Notes under the pieces: model-generated
What the model was told of the DNA's origin: nothing
Databases searched by the model: none
The model's input: the letters and a program-made list of their open reading frames with translations, nothing else
Assembly: GCF_000250675.2 (NCBI RefSeq)
Contig: NC_018681.1
Coordinates: 8,308,001-8,372,000, forward strand
From: Nocardia brasiliensis ATCC 700358
GTDB taxonomy: Bacteria; Actinomycetota; Actinomycetes; Mycobacteriales; Mycobacteriaceae
Length of the DNA stretch: 64,000 nt
Direction of reading: 5' to 3'
Made by a program: the position numbers and the translations under genes
Shown here: piece by piece, positions 1 through 8,674 of the stretch
How the letters are laid out: every line of letters starts with the position of its first letter
How positions within the stretch are numbered: position 1 is the first letter of the stretch

Positions 1-209
1 GTCAGCTGCGGACGCGGGGCGGCCGAGGGGCCTGACGTCGAACACTCACCCTGCACGGTGAGCCATTCCAGTTCGGCGCCGATCAGCGCGGGTGGTCCCT
101 GCTTGAAGCAGACGCCGCCGATATAGGCCTCGGCGGCGGCTCGCGAACCGAGCTCCGGATCGTGGTTTACGCGGCTGACCAGCTCCGAGTGTTCCAGCGT
201 GACCGCCAT
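1..209 (-). CDS. egtA: Glutamate-cysteine ligase EgtA, N-terminal part (cut by window edge)
   Basis: Only the first ~69 codons are in the window; the frame is open to base 1. The ATG at 209 follows a GGAGG ribosome-binding site. The peptide carries AAEAYIGGVCFKQGPP and then GAELEWL, the signature at the start of the GCS2-type glutamate-cysteine ligases of actinobacteria; the Glu of ELEW belongs to the metal/ATP site in this family. EgtA makes gamma-glutamylcysteine, the sulfur donor precursor of ergothioneine. The next gene, transcribed divergently, is a PLP enzyme resembling EgtE, which supports the assignment. The rest of the gene, and probably egtB-D, should lie outside the window to the left. 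A general GshA-like ligase cannot be excluded from so short a piece. Confidence 0.72.
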   Translation of the reverse strand, partial: MAVTLEHSELVSRVNHDPELGSRAAAEAYIGGVCFKQGPPALIGAELEWLTVQGECSTSGPSAAPRPQL

Positions 210-399
210 ACCAACCTCCAGTGTGGATCCGAGCGCTGTGGTTTCGTGTCCGCCGTTGTGCTGTTATCGCGACGTTGTGGTGTCGTGCCCCGCGCGTTGC
301 GATCTCTCCAGAGTAGCGAGGGGCACCGACAAGAATCTGACGGAAATCTGAATACGCCGCCCACCAGGCCACCTGGTCACGCCAACTACTGTCGCAGGC

Positions 400-1584
400 A
401 TGCTGGATCACGATCGCGTCCGAGCCGATACCCCCGGTTGCGCCACCGGCCCCGAAGCGGGGCAGGTCTTCCTCGACAGTGCCGGCTCCTCGCTGCCGCC
501 GCGGGTCGTCCTGGACACCGTCATCGCCCACCTTCGGCGTGAATCCGAGATCGGTGGCTACCGCGCGGCGAACGAACGGCTCGACGATCTCGCGGACGTG
601 AAAACCGCGATCGGCACCCTCATCAATGCCGCACCGGCCAGTATCGCGTTGAGCGACAGCGCATCTCGGTCCTGGGCCGACTTCTTCTATGCCATCCCGC
701 TGGCCGCGGGCGATCGCATCCTGATCTCCGAGGCCGACTACGCGAGCAACGCCATCGCCGCGTTGCAGCGCGCCCGCGCGAGCGGGGCCACGGTCGAGAC
801 GATCCCCAGCGACCACACCGGGCAGATCGATCTCGACGCACTGACCGCGCTGGTCGACGAACGGGTGCGGCTGGTGTCGCTGCTGCACGTGCCCACCAAC
901 GGCGGTCTGGTCAACCCGGTCGCCGAGGCCACCCGGATCGCGCGTTCGGTGGGTGCGCTGGTGCTGCTGGACGCCTGCCAGTCCACCGGGCAGCTGCCGA
1001 TCGACGTCGCCGCGTGGGACGTGGACGCGCTCTCGGCCACCGGGCGCAAATGGCTGCGCGGCCCGCGCGGCACCGGATTCCTTTATGTCCGACCGGAATT
1101 GGCCACCTCCCTGGAACCGCAGCGGCTCGACCTGCACAGCGCGCAGTGGTCCGGCCCGGACGAATACCGGCTCGCACCCGACGCGAGCCGTTTCGAGTTC
1201 TGGGAGTGCGACGTCGCCGCGCGGCTCGGCCTCGGCGCCGCCGTGCGCTATCTGCTCGAGCTCGGCCCCGAGAACGTGTACGCGGCCGTCGCCGAACGCT
1301 CGGCGTATCTGCGCAAGGCGCTGCCGGAGATTCCCGGAGTCACGGTGCGCGACATCGGCATTCGGCACAGTGGCACGGTGTCGTTCACCGTCGACGGCCA
1401 CGAGCCGATCGCCGTGCGCGACCGGCTCGCCGAGCGCGGCATCACCGTGACGGTGAGCCACGCCGGTTCCACCCTGCTGGACATGACCGCGCGCGGACTG
1501 GCCTCCGTTGTCCGCGCGTCCCCGCACTACTTCGTCGGCTTCGCCGAACTCGACAGGTTCGTCGCCGCGGTCGCCGAACTGTAG
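400..1584 (+). CDS. egtE: Class V aminotransferase, probable EgtE (ergothioneine C-S lyase)
   Basis: 394-residue PLP-dependent enzyme of the NifS/Csd fold. The motif SATGRKWLRGPRGTGFLYVR places the Schiff-base lysine at K217, and LLDACQS just before it supplies the Asp that contacts the pyridine nitrogen. EgtE cleaves the hercynyl-cysteine sulfoxide C-S bond in the last step of ergothioneine synthesis. The residues around the lysine, the DSAGSSLPP opening and the overall length match EgtE-type proteins, and it is divergent from egtA across ~190 bp, which should hold both promoters. It could instead be a generic class V aminotransferase or cysteine desulfurase-like protein; nothing in its sequence alone proves EgtE activity. 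Confidence 0.7.
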   Translation: MLDHDRVRADTPGCATGPEAGQVFLDSAGSSLPPRVVLDTVIAHLRRESEIGGYRAANERLDDLADVKTAIGTLINAAPASIALSDSASRSWADFFYAIPLAAGDRILISEADYASNAIAALQRARASGATVETIPSDHTGQIDLDALTALVDERVRLVSLLHVPTNGGLVNPVAEATRIARSVGALVLLDACQSTGQLPIDVAAWDVDALSATGRKWLRGPRGTGFLYVRPELATSLEPQRLDLHSAQWSGPDEYRLAPDASRFEFWECDVAARLGLGAAVRYLLELGPENVYAAVAERSAYLRKALPEIPGVTVRDIGIRHSGTVSFTVDGHEPIAVRDRLAERGITVTVSHAGSTLLDMTARGLASVVRASPHYFVGFAELDRFVAAVAEL

Positions 1585-1618
1585 TCGGCAGCTCGGCAGC
1601 CTTGCGCCGCAACGATGT

Positions 1619-2206
1619 TCAGGCCAGGTGCAGATCCAGCGCGCGGTCGACCAGTGCGCGCACGTCGACCGCCGGACCCACCAGCGCCAGACTGCGATTG
1701 GCCCGCAACGCGGCGATCCCATGCAGGTTGGTCCACAGCGCGATCGCCCGCTGCGCCGGATCGGCCGCATCGGGCCCGGCCGCACCGGCCAGCGCCGCGA
1801 ACCGCCCGTACAGCGGCAACGTGGTCCCGCGGAGGTTCTCCCCGGAACCCTCGAGCAGGTCGTGCCGGAACATCAGGGTGAACATCTCCGGCCGCTCGCC
1901 CGCGAACTCGACGTAGGCCACGCTCATCCGCGCCAGCCGCTCGCGCGGCGGCGCGGAATCCACGTCCACGGCCGCGAAGCGGTCGATGAGATCGGCGAAG
2001 CCGCGGGCCGCGACGGCCGCCAGCAACGCGCGATGGGTCGGAAAGTGCCGGCGCGGCGCCCCATGTGAGACACCGGCCGCACGCGTGATCGCCCGAAGTC
2101 CCAATTGCGCCGCGCCCACCTCTTCGAGCAGGTCGACACCCGCGTCGACCAGGCGTTCACGCAGCGACTGAGGCTCGACCATGCAGACATTGTCTACGGA
2201 TCGCAT
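1619..2206 (-). CDS. TetR-family repressor of the adjacent plsC
   Basis: 195-residue TetR regulator. The N-terminal helix-turn-helix is visible as ITRAAGVSHGAPRRHFPTHR at about residues 40-60, followed by an alpha-helical ligand domain of the type with a conserved MFRHDLL segment. ATG 2206 is chosen because AGGAG lies five bases upstream; TTG 2209 and ATG 2182 are alternatives. The gene is divergent from plsC, and three copies of one palindrome occupy the intergenic region and its own first codons, so it most likely represses itself and plsC, perhaps in response to a fatty acyl ligand (inference). Confidence 0.85.
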   Translation of the reverse strand: MRSVDNVCMVEPQSLRERLVDAGVDLLEEVGAAQLGLRAITRAAGVSHGAPRRHFPTHRALLAAVAARGFADLIDRFAAVDVDSAPPRERLARMSVAYVEFAGERPEMFTLMFRHDLLEGSGENLRGTTLPLYGRFAALAGAAGPDAADPAQRAIALWTNLHGIAALRANRSLALVGPAVDVRALVDRALDLHLA

Positions 2207-2265
2207 CAATTCTCCTCACTCCGGGCGTAGACACTGTCTACTATCGTGCGGTAGACAATGTCTAC
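2183..2265. promoter_or_regulatory. Three TetR operator copies between tetR and plsC
   Basis: GTAGACA-N-TGTCTAC occurs perfectly at 2227-2241 and 2251-2265 (centres 24 bp apart) and with one mismatch (GCAGACA-T-TGTCTAC) at 2183-2197. The two perfect sites lie between the divergent genes; the third lies in the first codons of the TetR gene. The site at 2251-2265 ends 22 bases before the preferred plsC start, so binding should block plsC transcription. The assignment of the neighbouring TetR as the binder is inference from position. Confidence 0.8.
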
Positions 2266-2287
2266 CAAATCTTTCCAGGAGGTCTCC

Positions 2288-2941
2288 GTGTGGTACTGGC
2301 TCTTCAAGTACGTCTTGCTCGGCCCCGTATTGCGGGTGCTGGGTAGACCCGAAATCGAAGGGCTGGACCAGGTTCCGCGCACCGGGCCGGTGATCATCGC
2401 GGCCAACCACCTCGCGGTGATCGACTCGCTGTACCTGGCGCTCGTGCTGCCGCGGCGCGCCACCTTCCTGGCCAAGCAGGAGTACTTCACCGGTACCGGC
2501 CTGCGCGGGCGTTTCCAGCGCTGGTTCTTCTCGGTCTCCGGACAGGTGCCGGTGAACCGGACCGGTGGCAGCGCCGCGGCCGACGCGCTGGCCGCCGCGA
2601 CCCGGATCCTGGAATCCGGCGGCCTCTGGGCGATTCATCCCGAGGGCACCCGCTCCCCGGACGGGCGGATCTACCGCGGTCGCACCGGCACCCTGCGCGT
2701 CGCGATGGCGACCGGCGCGCCGGTGATCCCGGTCGTGCTCTCCGGCACCGATCGCGTCAACCCCCGTGGCGCCCGGCTCCCCCGCTTCGGCAAGGTGCGG
2801 ATCAGCTTCGGCGCCCCGCGCTACTACCTGCCCGCCGACCAGCACCGCGCCGCGCGTACCGCGACCGACGAGTTGATGCGGGAGATGGCCGCACGCTCCG
2901 GCCGGCACTACGTCGATCGGTACGCCGCCACCTTCCGCTGA
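2288..2941 (+). CDS. plsC: 1-acyl-sn-glycerol-3-phosphate acyltransferase (PlsC-like)
   Basis: 217 residues from GTG 2288, which follows AGGAGG by five bases; an in-frame ATG at 2258 sits inside the operator and has no ribosome-binding site, so it is rejected. The acyltransferase boxes are present: NHLAVID (the HX4D catalytic pair, H41 and D46), a second block around FFSVSGQVPVNR, and HPEGTRSPDG for glycerol-phosphate binding. Such enzymes put the second acyl chain on lysophosphatidic acid at the inner membrane. The three operators upstream and the divergent TetR make this a dedicated, regulated acyltransferase rather than an unregulated housekeeping one; the exact acyl acceptor is unknown. 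Confidence 0.87.
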   Translation: MWYWLFKYVLLGPVLRVLGRPEIEGLDQVPRTGPVIIAANHLAVIDSLYLALVLPRRATFLAKQEYFTGTGLRGRFQRWFFSVSGQVPVNRTGGSAAADALAAATRILESGGLWAIHPEGTRSPDGRIYRGRTGTLRVAMATGAPVIPVVLSGTDRVNPRGARLPRFGKVRISFGAPRYYLPADQHRAARTATDELMREMAARSGRHYVDRYAATFR

Positions 2942-3070
2942 GCCCGACGCCGACCCGCGACACTCCAGCAACCGCCGACACGCTGGAAAAGGGTTAACGC
3001 CACGCGGGAATGGCGGGATAGTGGAGTGCGGGCCGGCAGGCGGCCGGAGCCGGTGATGAGGGAGTAGACG

Positions 3071-4717
3071 TTGAGCAGGTTCACCGACGAGATGTATGCG
3101 ACGGCGCAGGCGTCGAGCCGGGGGCTGGTGACCGGTGAACCGGAGGCACCGCTGCGCCGGAGCTGGGGCGAGATCCATCGGATCGCCAGGCGGATGGCCG
3201 GCGGCCTCGCGGCGGCGGGCATCGGGCACGGAGACGCGGTCGGCGTGCTCGCGGGCATGCCGGTCGACATCGCCCCCGCCTGCCAGGCGATCTGGATGCG
3301 CGGCGCGTCCATCACCATGCTGCATCAGCCGACCCCGCGCACCGATCTGGTGGTCTGGGCCCGCGACACCGAAACCGTGCTGACCATGATCGAGGCGCGC
3401 GCGGTGGTGCTCGGCGCGCCGTTCGAGGCGGCCGAGCCGATCCTGCGCGAGCGCGGCATCACCGTGGTGCGCATCGATCAGCTGCACGACGGCACCGATA
3501 CCGATCCGGTGCCGACCACCGAGGACGATATCGCGTTGCAGCAGTTGACCTCCGGTTCCACCGGCTCGCCCAAGGCGGTGCGGATCACGCACGGCAACTT
3601 CTTCGTGAACGCCTACGCCATGTTCGACCGGGTGAAGTTCCAGCTCGACGACGACGTGATGATCAGCTGGCTGCCGCTGTTCCACGATATGGGCATGGTC
3701 GGATTCCTCAGCGTCCCCATGCAAATCGGCGCCGAGGTGGTCTGCGTGACGCCGATCGATTTCCTCAAGCGTCCGCTGCTGTGGGCCGAGCTGATCACCA
3801 AGTACCGCGGAACGGTCACCGCCGCACCGAATTTCGCGTACTCACTGCTGGCGCGCCGGCTCAAGCAGGCCGACGACGGCAAGCTCGATCTCAGCAGTGT
3901 GCGCTACATGTGGAACGGCGCGGAACCGGTCGACCCGGACACGATGGAGGCGCTGGCCGCCGCCGGTAAACGCTTCGGGCTCAACCCGATGGCGCTCACC
4001 CCGGTGTACGGCATGGCGGAAACCACGCTCGCCGTGTCGATTCCGGATCCCGGCCTGGGTCAGATCGTCGACGTCATCGACGCCGACCTGCTGGAGGCAC
4101 TCGGCAAAGCGGTGCCGGTGCCCGACGAACACTCCCATCACGGCAACGTGCGCAGGCTGCCGACGCTGGGCTACCTGGTCGATCACCTGGAGGGCCGGGT
4201 GGTCGACGCCGAACGCCAGCCGCTGCCGTCCCGTTCCGTCGGCGTCATCGAATTACGGGGCCCGGCAGTCACTTCCGGTTACGTCACGGTCGACGGTTTC
4301 CGGCCCGCGCAGGACGCCGCGGGCTGGCTGGACACCGGTGACATCGGTTACTTCACCGACGAGGGCCTGATCGTGGTGTGCGGCCGGATCAAGGACGTCG
4401 TCATCATGGGCGGGCGCAACATCTACCCCACCGATATCGAACGCGCCGCCACCCGGGTGGCGGGTGTGCGTCCGGGCAACGCGGTGGCGGTGCGGTTGGA
4501 CGCCGGGCAGAAGCGGGAGAGCTTCGCCGTGGTGGTGGAGAGCAACGACTACCAGAATGCCGAAGAGGTCAAGCGGATCGAACGCGAGATCGTGCACGCG
4601 GTGTTCTCCGAGGTCGGCGCCCGCCCGCGCACCGTCGCCGTGCTCGGCCCCGGCGCACTGCCCAAAACGTCGTCGGGCAAGCTGCGCCGCGCCGCGACCG
4701 CGGTCCATCTGCGCTGA
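3071..4717 (+). CDS. pks16: Fatty acyl-AMP ligase, Pks16 (Rv1013) orthologue
   Basis: 548-residue ANL-superfamily adenylating enzyme. ATP-binding loop TSGSTGSPK at residues 160-168, core motif VYGMAETTLA, hinge/adenylate region TGDIGYFTDEG and the C-terminal adenylation lysine in PKTSSGK (K537). It matches, as I recall it, M. tuberculosis Rv1013, annotated pks16 but lacking any polyketide-synthase domain. These proteins activate fatty acids as acyl-AMP or acyl-CoA. The TTG start at 3071 follows GAGGGAG. It is convergent with pth, the same arrangement as in mycobacteria, which supports orthology. The acceptor (CoA or a carrier protein) is not evident from sequence. Confidence 0.88.
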   Translation: MSRFTDEMYATAQASSRGLVTGEPEAPLRRSWGEIHRIARRMAGGLAAAGIGHGDAVGVLAGMPVDIAPACQAIWMRGASITMLHQPTPRTDLVVWARDTETVLTMIEARAVVLGAPFEAAEPILRERGITVVRIDQLHDGTDTDPVPTTEDDIALQQLTSGSTGSPKAVRITHGNFFVNAYAMFDRVKFQLDDDVMISWLPLFHDMGMVGFLSVPMQIGAEVVCVTPIDFLKRPLLWAELITKYRGTVTAAPNFAYSLLARRLKQADDGKLDLSSVRYMWNGAEPVDPDTMEALAAAGKRFGLNPMALTPVYGMAETTLAVSIPDPGLGQIVDVIDADLLEALGKAVPVPDEHSHHGNVRRLPTLGYLVDHLEGRVVDAERQPLPSRSVGVIELRGPAVTSGYVTVDGFRPAQDAAGWLDTGDIGYFTDEGLIVVCGRIKDVVIMGGRNIYPTDIERAATRVAGVRPGNAVAVRLDAGQKRESFAVVVESNDYQNAEEVKRIEREIVHAVFSEVGARPRTVAVLGPGALPKTSSGKLRRAATAVHLR

Positions 4718-4742
4718 GGCCGGCCGACGATCGAACAGCGTT

Positions 4743-4767
4743 GGCGGCGCGGTACATTCGCGCCGCC
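4743..4767. terminator. Bidirectional hairpin between pks16 and pth
   Basis: Perfect 9-bp GC stem (GGCGGCGCG / CGCGCCGCC) with a 7-base loop, lying in the 54-bp gap between the two convergent stop codons. No T-run follows, as is usual in actinobacteria. Its position suggests it ends both transcripts. Confidence 0.6.
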
Positions 4768-4771
4768 GACC

Positions 4772-5353
4772 TCAGTGCACGCGATTCTGCGCGGCCTCCA
4801 GGCCGACCCGGAGCAACAGCTCGACGGCGTCGGCGGCCTGCTCGACGATCACCGGAATCTCCTTGCGCTCCGGCGTCGCGAACGGCTTGAGCACGTAATC
4901 GGCGGGGTCCTGGCGCCCCGGCGGCCGGCCGATGCCGATCCGCGTGCGCAGATAGTCCTTGGTGGTCAGCGCGCTGGAGACGGAACGCAGGCCGTTGTGG
5001 CCGCCCTCGCCACCGCCGCGCTTGAGCCGGATCTCGCCGAACGGCAGGTCGAGCTCGTCGTGCACGACGATCACCTCGGTGGGCGGCACGGAGAAGAACT
5101 TCGCCAGCGCCGCGACCGGCCGACCGGACAGATTCATGAACGTTCGCGGCTTGGCGATGAGCACCTGGCGGCCGTCGAGCCGGGCCTGCAACAGGTCGGC
5201 GCCGGACTTCTTGTGCACACCGAAACGGCCGCCGACGCGCTCCGCGAGCACGTCGGCGACCAGGAACCCCACGTTGTGCCGGGTGCGCTCGTATTCGGTC
5301 CCGGGGTTACCCAGTCCGACCACGAGCGCGGGCCCGGTCACGGAGTCGGTCAT
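4772..5353 (-). CDS. pth: Peptidyl-tRNA hydrolase
   Basis: 193 residues. It recycles peptidyl-tRNAs dropped from ribosomes by cleaving the peptide-tRNA ester. The family blocks are clear: VVGLGNPGTEYERTRHNVGF with catalytic H26, KPRTFMNLSG, VVHDELDLPFG and KRGGGEGGHNGLRS. The gene lies 23 bp downstream of rplY on the same strand, so the two are probably co-transcribed as in mycobacteria (Rv1014c-Rv1015c). Length is normal for the family. Confidence 0.96.
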   Translation of the reverse strand: MTDSVTGPALVVGLGNPGTEYERTRHNVGFLVADVLAERVGGRFGVHKKSGADLLQARLDGRQVLIAKPRTFMNLSGRPVAALAKFFSVPPTEVIVVHDELDLPFGEIRLKRGGGEGGHNGLRSVSSALTTKDYLRTRIGIGRPPGRQDPADYVLKPFATPERKEIPVIVEQAADAVELLLRVGLEAAQNRVH

Positions 5354-5376
5354 CGAATGACCTGATCCAGCAGTAC

Positions 5377-5976
5377 TTACTCGGCGCTCGCGGCTTCGCC
5401 CTCGGCCTCGTCGCCTTCCTCGGCCTCGGCCTGCGGCGCGGCGATGACGTTGACGATCAGGGTCTCCGCGTCGACGTTCAGGGTGACGCCCTTGGGCAGC
5501 GTGAGCTCGCCCGCGTTGATCTGCGTGCCCGCCTCGACACCCTCGACCGAGACCTCGATGGACTCGGGGATGTTCAGCGCGTCGGCCTCGATGGAGATGG
5601 TGGTGGCGTCCTGGGTGACCAGGGTGCCGGAGGCGGCCTCACCGGTGATGACCACGTTGACGTCGGCGCTGACCTTCTCGCCCTTCTTGACGATGAGCAG
5701 GTCGGCGTGCTCGATGTAACGGCGGATCGGGTGCACCACAACGGATTTGGTCAGCGCGAGCTGCTTCTTGCCGTCGATCACCAGGTTCAGCACCGCGTTG
5801 GTGCCGTGCTCGCGCAGGATCGCGGAGAAGGCCTGGGCGTTGACCGACAGGTGCTGCGGGTCGGCCTGGTGGCCGTACAGCACGGCGGGAACGTTGCCGG
5901 CCCGACGGGTACGGCGGGCGGCACCCTTGCCGAACTCGGTGCGGACGGCGGCTTCGAGAAGGTTGGCGTCGGACAT
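5377..5976 (-). CDS. rplY: 50S ribosomal protein L25 (general stress protein CTC type)
   Basis: 199 residues, the long L25/TL5/CTC form: an N-terminal 5S rRNA-binding L25 domain (about residues 1-95, with GKGAARRTRRAGNVPAVLYG) and a C-terminal beta domain (about 100-185, with NIPESIEVSVEGVEAGTQI), ending in an acidic Ala/Glu tail. It binds 5S rRNA in the central protuberance. It is followed by pth. A plausible -10 (TATGGT) lies at 6166-6171 on this strand, which would give a leader of roughly 185 bases. Confidence 0.95.
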   Translation of the reverse strand: MSDANLLEAAVRTEFGKGAARRTRRAGNVPAVLYGHQADPQHLSVNAQAFSAILREHGTNAVLNLVIDGKKQLALTKSVVVHPIRRYIEHADLLIVKKGEKVSADVNVVITGEAASGTLVTQDATTISIEADALNIPESIEVSVEGVEAGTQINAGELTLPKGVTLNVDAETLIVNVIAAPQAEAEEGDEAEGEAASAE

Positions 5977-6299
5977 GACTGGATCTACTCCCTACGGCGG
6001 TTCCGGGCTGTCAACAGTGCGCCAGGGACTGTTCTCCGCCCTGGCTTGGTTGGTCTACTCGTCGGGGCAAGAAGATGCGAACGAGGACGGCCGGAAGCCG
6101 CGCCGCGTCGATCACGGTGAACGCAAAATCAGGTCTGCGGTCACCCTCGCCGAGACAACCCGAACACCATACCGCAAGGGTTATGTCCAGACGGAATCGG
6201 GTGACCCGGGCGGTTCCGGGACGCGGGTCGTGTCGCGGTCGATCCGATCGCGTAGATTGGACCGGTTGCCGATCAGGTCGTCTGTGAAAGGTTGTTCCG
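5977..6299. promoter_or_regulatory. Divergent promoter region rplY / prfC
   Basis: This 323-bp stretch separates the divergent rplY and prfC genes and contains no convincing gene. Candidate -10 elements are TATGGT at 6166-6171 on the minus strand (rplY) and TAGATT at 6254-6259 on the plus strand (prfC). No riboswitch or leader peptide was recognised in the long rplY leader. Confidence 0.35.
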
Positions 6300-7919
6300 T
6301 TGACCGCCTCCCCCGAGGGTCTCCCTGCCGAGGTTTCCCGACGGCGCACATTCGCGGTGATCTCGCACCCCGACGCCGGTAAGTCGACGCTCACCGAAGC
6401 GCTCGCGCTGCACGCCAGGATGATTTCCGAGGCGGGCGCGATCCACGGCAAGGCGGGCCGCCGCTCCACCGTCTCGGACTGGATGGAGATGGAGAAGGCG
6501 CGCGGCATCTCGGTCAGTTCGACCGCGCTGCAGTTCAACTACCGCGCCGAGGGCGCCGACGAGGACAGCGTGATCAACCTCGTCGACACCCCCGGCCACT
6601 CCGACTTCTCCGAGGACACCTATCGGGTGCTCACCGCCGTCGACGCCGCGGTGATGCTGATCGACGCCGCGAAGGGCCTGGAGCCGCAGACGCTCAAGCT
6701 GTTCCAGGTGTGCCGCCACCGCGGCATCCCGGTCATCACCGTGATCAACAAGTGGGACCGCCCCGGCCAGGCGCCGCTGGAACTGCTCGACGAGATCAAC
6801 GAACGGATCGGGCTCACCCCGACGCCCCTGTTCCTCCCGGTCGGCATCGCGGGCGACTTCCGCGGGCTGCTGCGCCGCGGCGAAGAGGGCGCGCCGCGCG
6901 AATACATCCACTTCACCCGCACCGCGGGCGGCGCGACCATCGCGCCGGAGGAGTCGCTGACTCCCGCCCAGGCCGAGGCCCGCGAGGGTGCGGCGTGGAC
7001 GACCGCGGTCGAGGAGAGCGAACTGCTCTCGGCCACCGGCCAGGACCACGATCAGGAACTGTTCCTCGCCGGCCAGACCTCCCCGGTCATCTACGCCTCG
7101 GCGATGTTGAACTTCGGTGTGCGCCAACTGCTGGAGACCCTGGTCTCGCTGGCGCCCGCCCCCGGCGCGCGCGCCGATGTGAACGGTAAGGAGCGCGAGA
7201 CCACCGAACCGTTCAGCGCGGTGGTGTTCAAGGTGCAGGCCGGCATGGACGCCGCGCACCGGGACCGGCTCGCCTTCATGCGCATCGTGTCGGGTGAGTT
7301 CGAGCGCGGCATGGTGGTGACGCACGCGCAGACCGGCCGCCCGTTCGCGACGAAATACGCGTTGACCGTGTTCGGCCGCGAACGCACCACCGTCGACACC
7401 GCCTACCCGGGCGACGTGGTCGGCCTGGTGAACGCGACCGCGCTCGCGCCCGGCCACACGCTGTTCGTGGACAAGAAGGTGGAGTTCCCGCCGATCCCGT
7501 CCTTCGCGCCGGAGCATTTCGCGGTGCTGCGGGCGGAGAGCGCGGGCAAATACAAGCAGTTCCGCAAGGCCATCGACCAGCTCGACTCCGAGGGCGTCGT
7601 GCAGGTGTTGCGCAACGATATTCGCGGCGACGCCTCGCCGGTGCTCGCGGCGGTCGGCCCGATGCAGTTCGAGGTGGTCACCGCCCGGATGACGACCGAG
7701 TTCAGCGTCGAGACCCGGATGGAGAACCTGCCCTACACGCTGGCCCGGCGCACCGACGCCGCCTCCGCGGACGAGCTCGGCAGGCAGCGCGGGGTCGAGG
7801 TGTTCACCCGCAGCGACGGTGCGCTGCTCGCACTGTTCAGCGACAAGTGGCGGCTGCAGTACATCGAGAAGGAATTCCCGAAGCTGACGCTGGAGCCGCT
7901 GGTCGCGACGGCGGACTGA
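6300..7919 (+). CDS. prfC: Peptide chain release factor 3 (RF3 GTPase)
   Basis: 539 residues. RF3 is a translational GTPase that removes RF1/RF2 from the ribosome after termination. G1 loop SHPDAGKST at about residues 22-30, switch I WMEMEKARGISVSS, G3 DTPGHSDF and G4 NKWDR are all intact, followed by RF3-type domains II and III (PTRMENLPY-like block near the end, FPKLTLEPL terminus). The TTG at 6300 is the only start that includes the whole G domain; a GAAAGG ribosome-binding site lies a few bases upstream. It is divergent from rplY. M. tuberculosis has no gene here, so this is a lineage difference. Confidence 0.94.
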   Translation: MTASPEGLPAEVSRRRTFAVISHPDAGKSTLTEALALHARMISEAGAIHGKAGRRSTVSDWMEMEKARGISVSSTALQFNYRAEGADEDSVINLVDTPGHSDFSEDTYRVLTAVDAAVMLIDAAKGLEPQTLKLFQVCRHRGIPVITVINKWDRPGQAPLELLDEINERIGLTPTPLFLPVGIAGDFRGLLRRGEEGAPREYIHFTRTAGGATIAPEESLTPAQAEAREGAAWTTAVEESELLSATGQDHDQELFLAGQTSPVIYASAMLNFGVRQLLETLVSLAPAPGARADVNGKERETTEPFSAVVFKVQAGMDAAHRDRLAFMRIVSGEFERGMVVTHAQTGRPFATKYALTVFGRERTTVDTAYPGDVVGLVNATALAPGHTLFVDKKVEFPPIPSFAPEHFAVLRAESAGKYKQFRKAIDQLDSEGVVQVLRNDIRGDASPVLAAVGPMQFEVVTARMTTEFSVETRMENLPYTLARRTDAASADELGRQRGVEVFTRSDGALLALFSDKWRLQYIEKEFPKLTLEPLVATAD

Positions 7920-7929
7920 GCGCGGTCCG

Positions 7930-8451
7930 TCAGCCTGCCTCGGGTTCGGACGTCGTTCCCGGATCGCGTTCCACCGCGGAGATGACGCCCTCTTCCCTGG
8001 AGATGAGTCCCCATCTGCTCGACGTGAGGCGCAGGCTCGGCAGATCGCTCAGCGACAGCACCACCTCGTAGGTGCGTTCGTAGCCGGTATGCGAGATGCG
8101 CCAGCGGCCGTCGGCGCAGCGCACGTATTCGTCGGAGTAGAAGGCCGCACCGCGCAGCAGCATGTTGTGCCCGGGGATGAGCACGGTGTCGGCGAGATAC
8201 CAGGTGCCGGTGGCGGTATCGCCGTCGACGTCGATCTCGGGGTGATCGCAGCGATGCTCGGTGATGACGTGCGGACCGAGGGTGTTGCGCATGAAAGCCA
8301 GGAACGCGTCGCGCGATTCGAATTGCAGATATTCGCTGTAGGTGGCGGTCGCCTCGGGAATCATGGTGTCCGCGAACTCATCCCAAGATTTCGTGTCGAG
8401 GGTGCGTAGATAGCGGAACTTCAATCTGTTGATCGCGGCGATGTCGTCCAT
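7930..8451 (-). CDS. SnoaL / NTF2-like fold protein
   Basis: 173 residues from ATG 8451 (MDDIAAINRLKFRYLRTLDT). The pattern of an N-terminal helix with the YLRTLDTKSWDEFADTM segment, then a curved beta sheet with GDTATGTWYLAD and GRWRISHTGYERTYE, is that of SnoaL_4-type NTF2-like proteins. These include small ligand-binding proteins and polyketide or steroid isomerase-like enzymes; the substrate is unknown. An upstream ATG at 8547 would add 32 Gly/Gln-rich residues that look non-conserved. It is convergent with prfC, with only 10 bp between the stops. Confidence 0.75.
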   Translation of the reverse strand: MDDIAAINRLKFRYLRTLDTKSWDEFADTMIPEATATYSEYLQFESRDAFLAFMRNTLGPHVITEHRCDHPEIDVDGDTATGTWYLADTVLIPGHNMLLRGAAFYSDEYVRCADGRWRISHTGYERTYEVVLSLSDLPSLRLTSSRWGLISREEGVISAVERDPGTTSEPEAG

Positions 8452-8674
8452 TGCCGTACCGCCTGTTCCGGTGGCGCTCGGCTGCCGCCCGTCGGCCACG
8501 CCCGCCCCCGGGTCGCCGCGGCCCTGCCCGTCGGTTCCCTGCTCCATCCTTCAACAATCCCATCCGAAGCCATACGACTTCACGATTTGAAGGATTTGTA
8601 CCAGATCGCTATCACTCTTCGTCGGAGATTCCGACGTAGGTCGCCCTTCGGGACGGGGCCGGGACTCGGCAGGA

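Noticed and set aside
46..1785. Long minus-strand open frame opposite the aminotransferase
   Set aside because: Shadow frame of the class V aminotransferase; no motif.
2258..2287. ATG 2258 as the plsC start
   Set aside because: It lies in the operator with no ribosome-binding site; GTG 2288 has AGGAGG at ideal spacing.
2216..3724. Minus-strand open frame across plsC and pks16
   Set aside because: Shadow frame; the plus-strand proteins show full family motifs.
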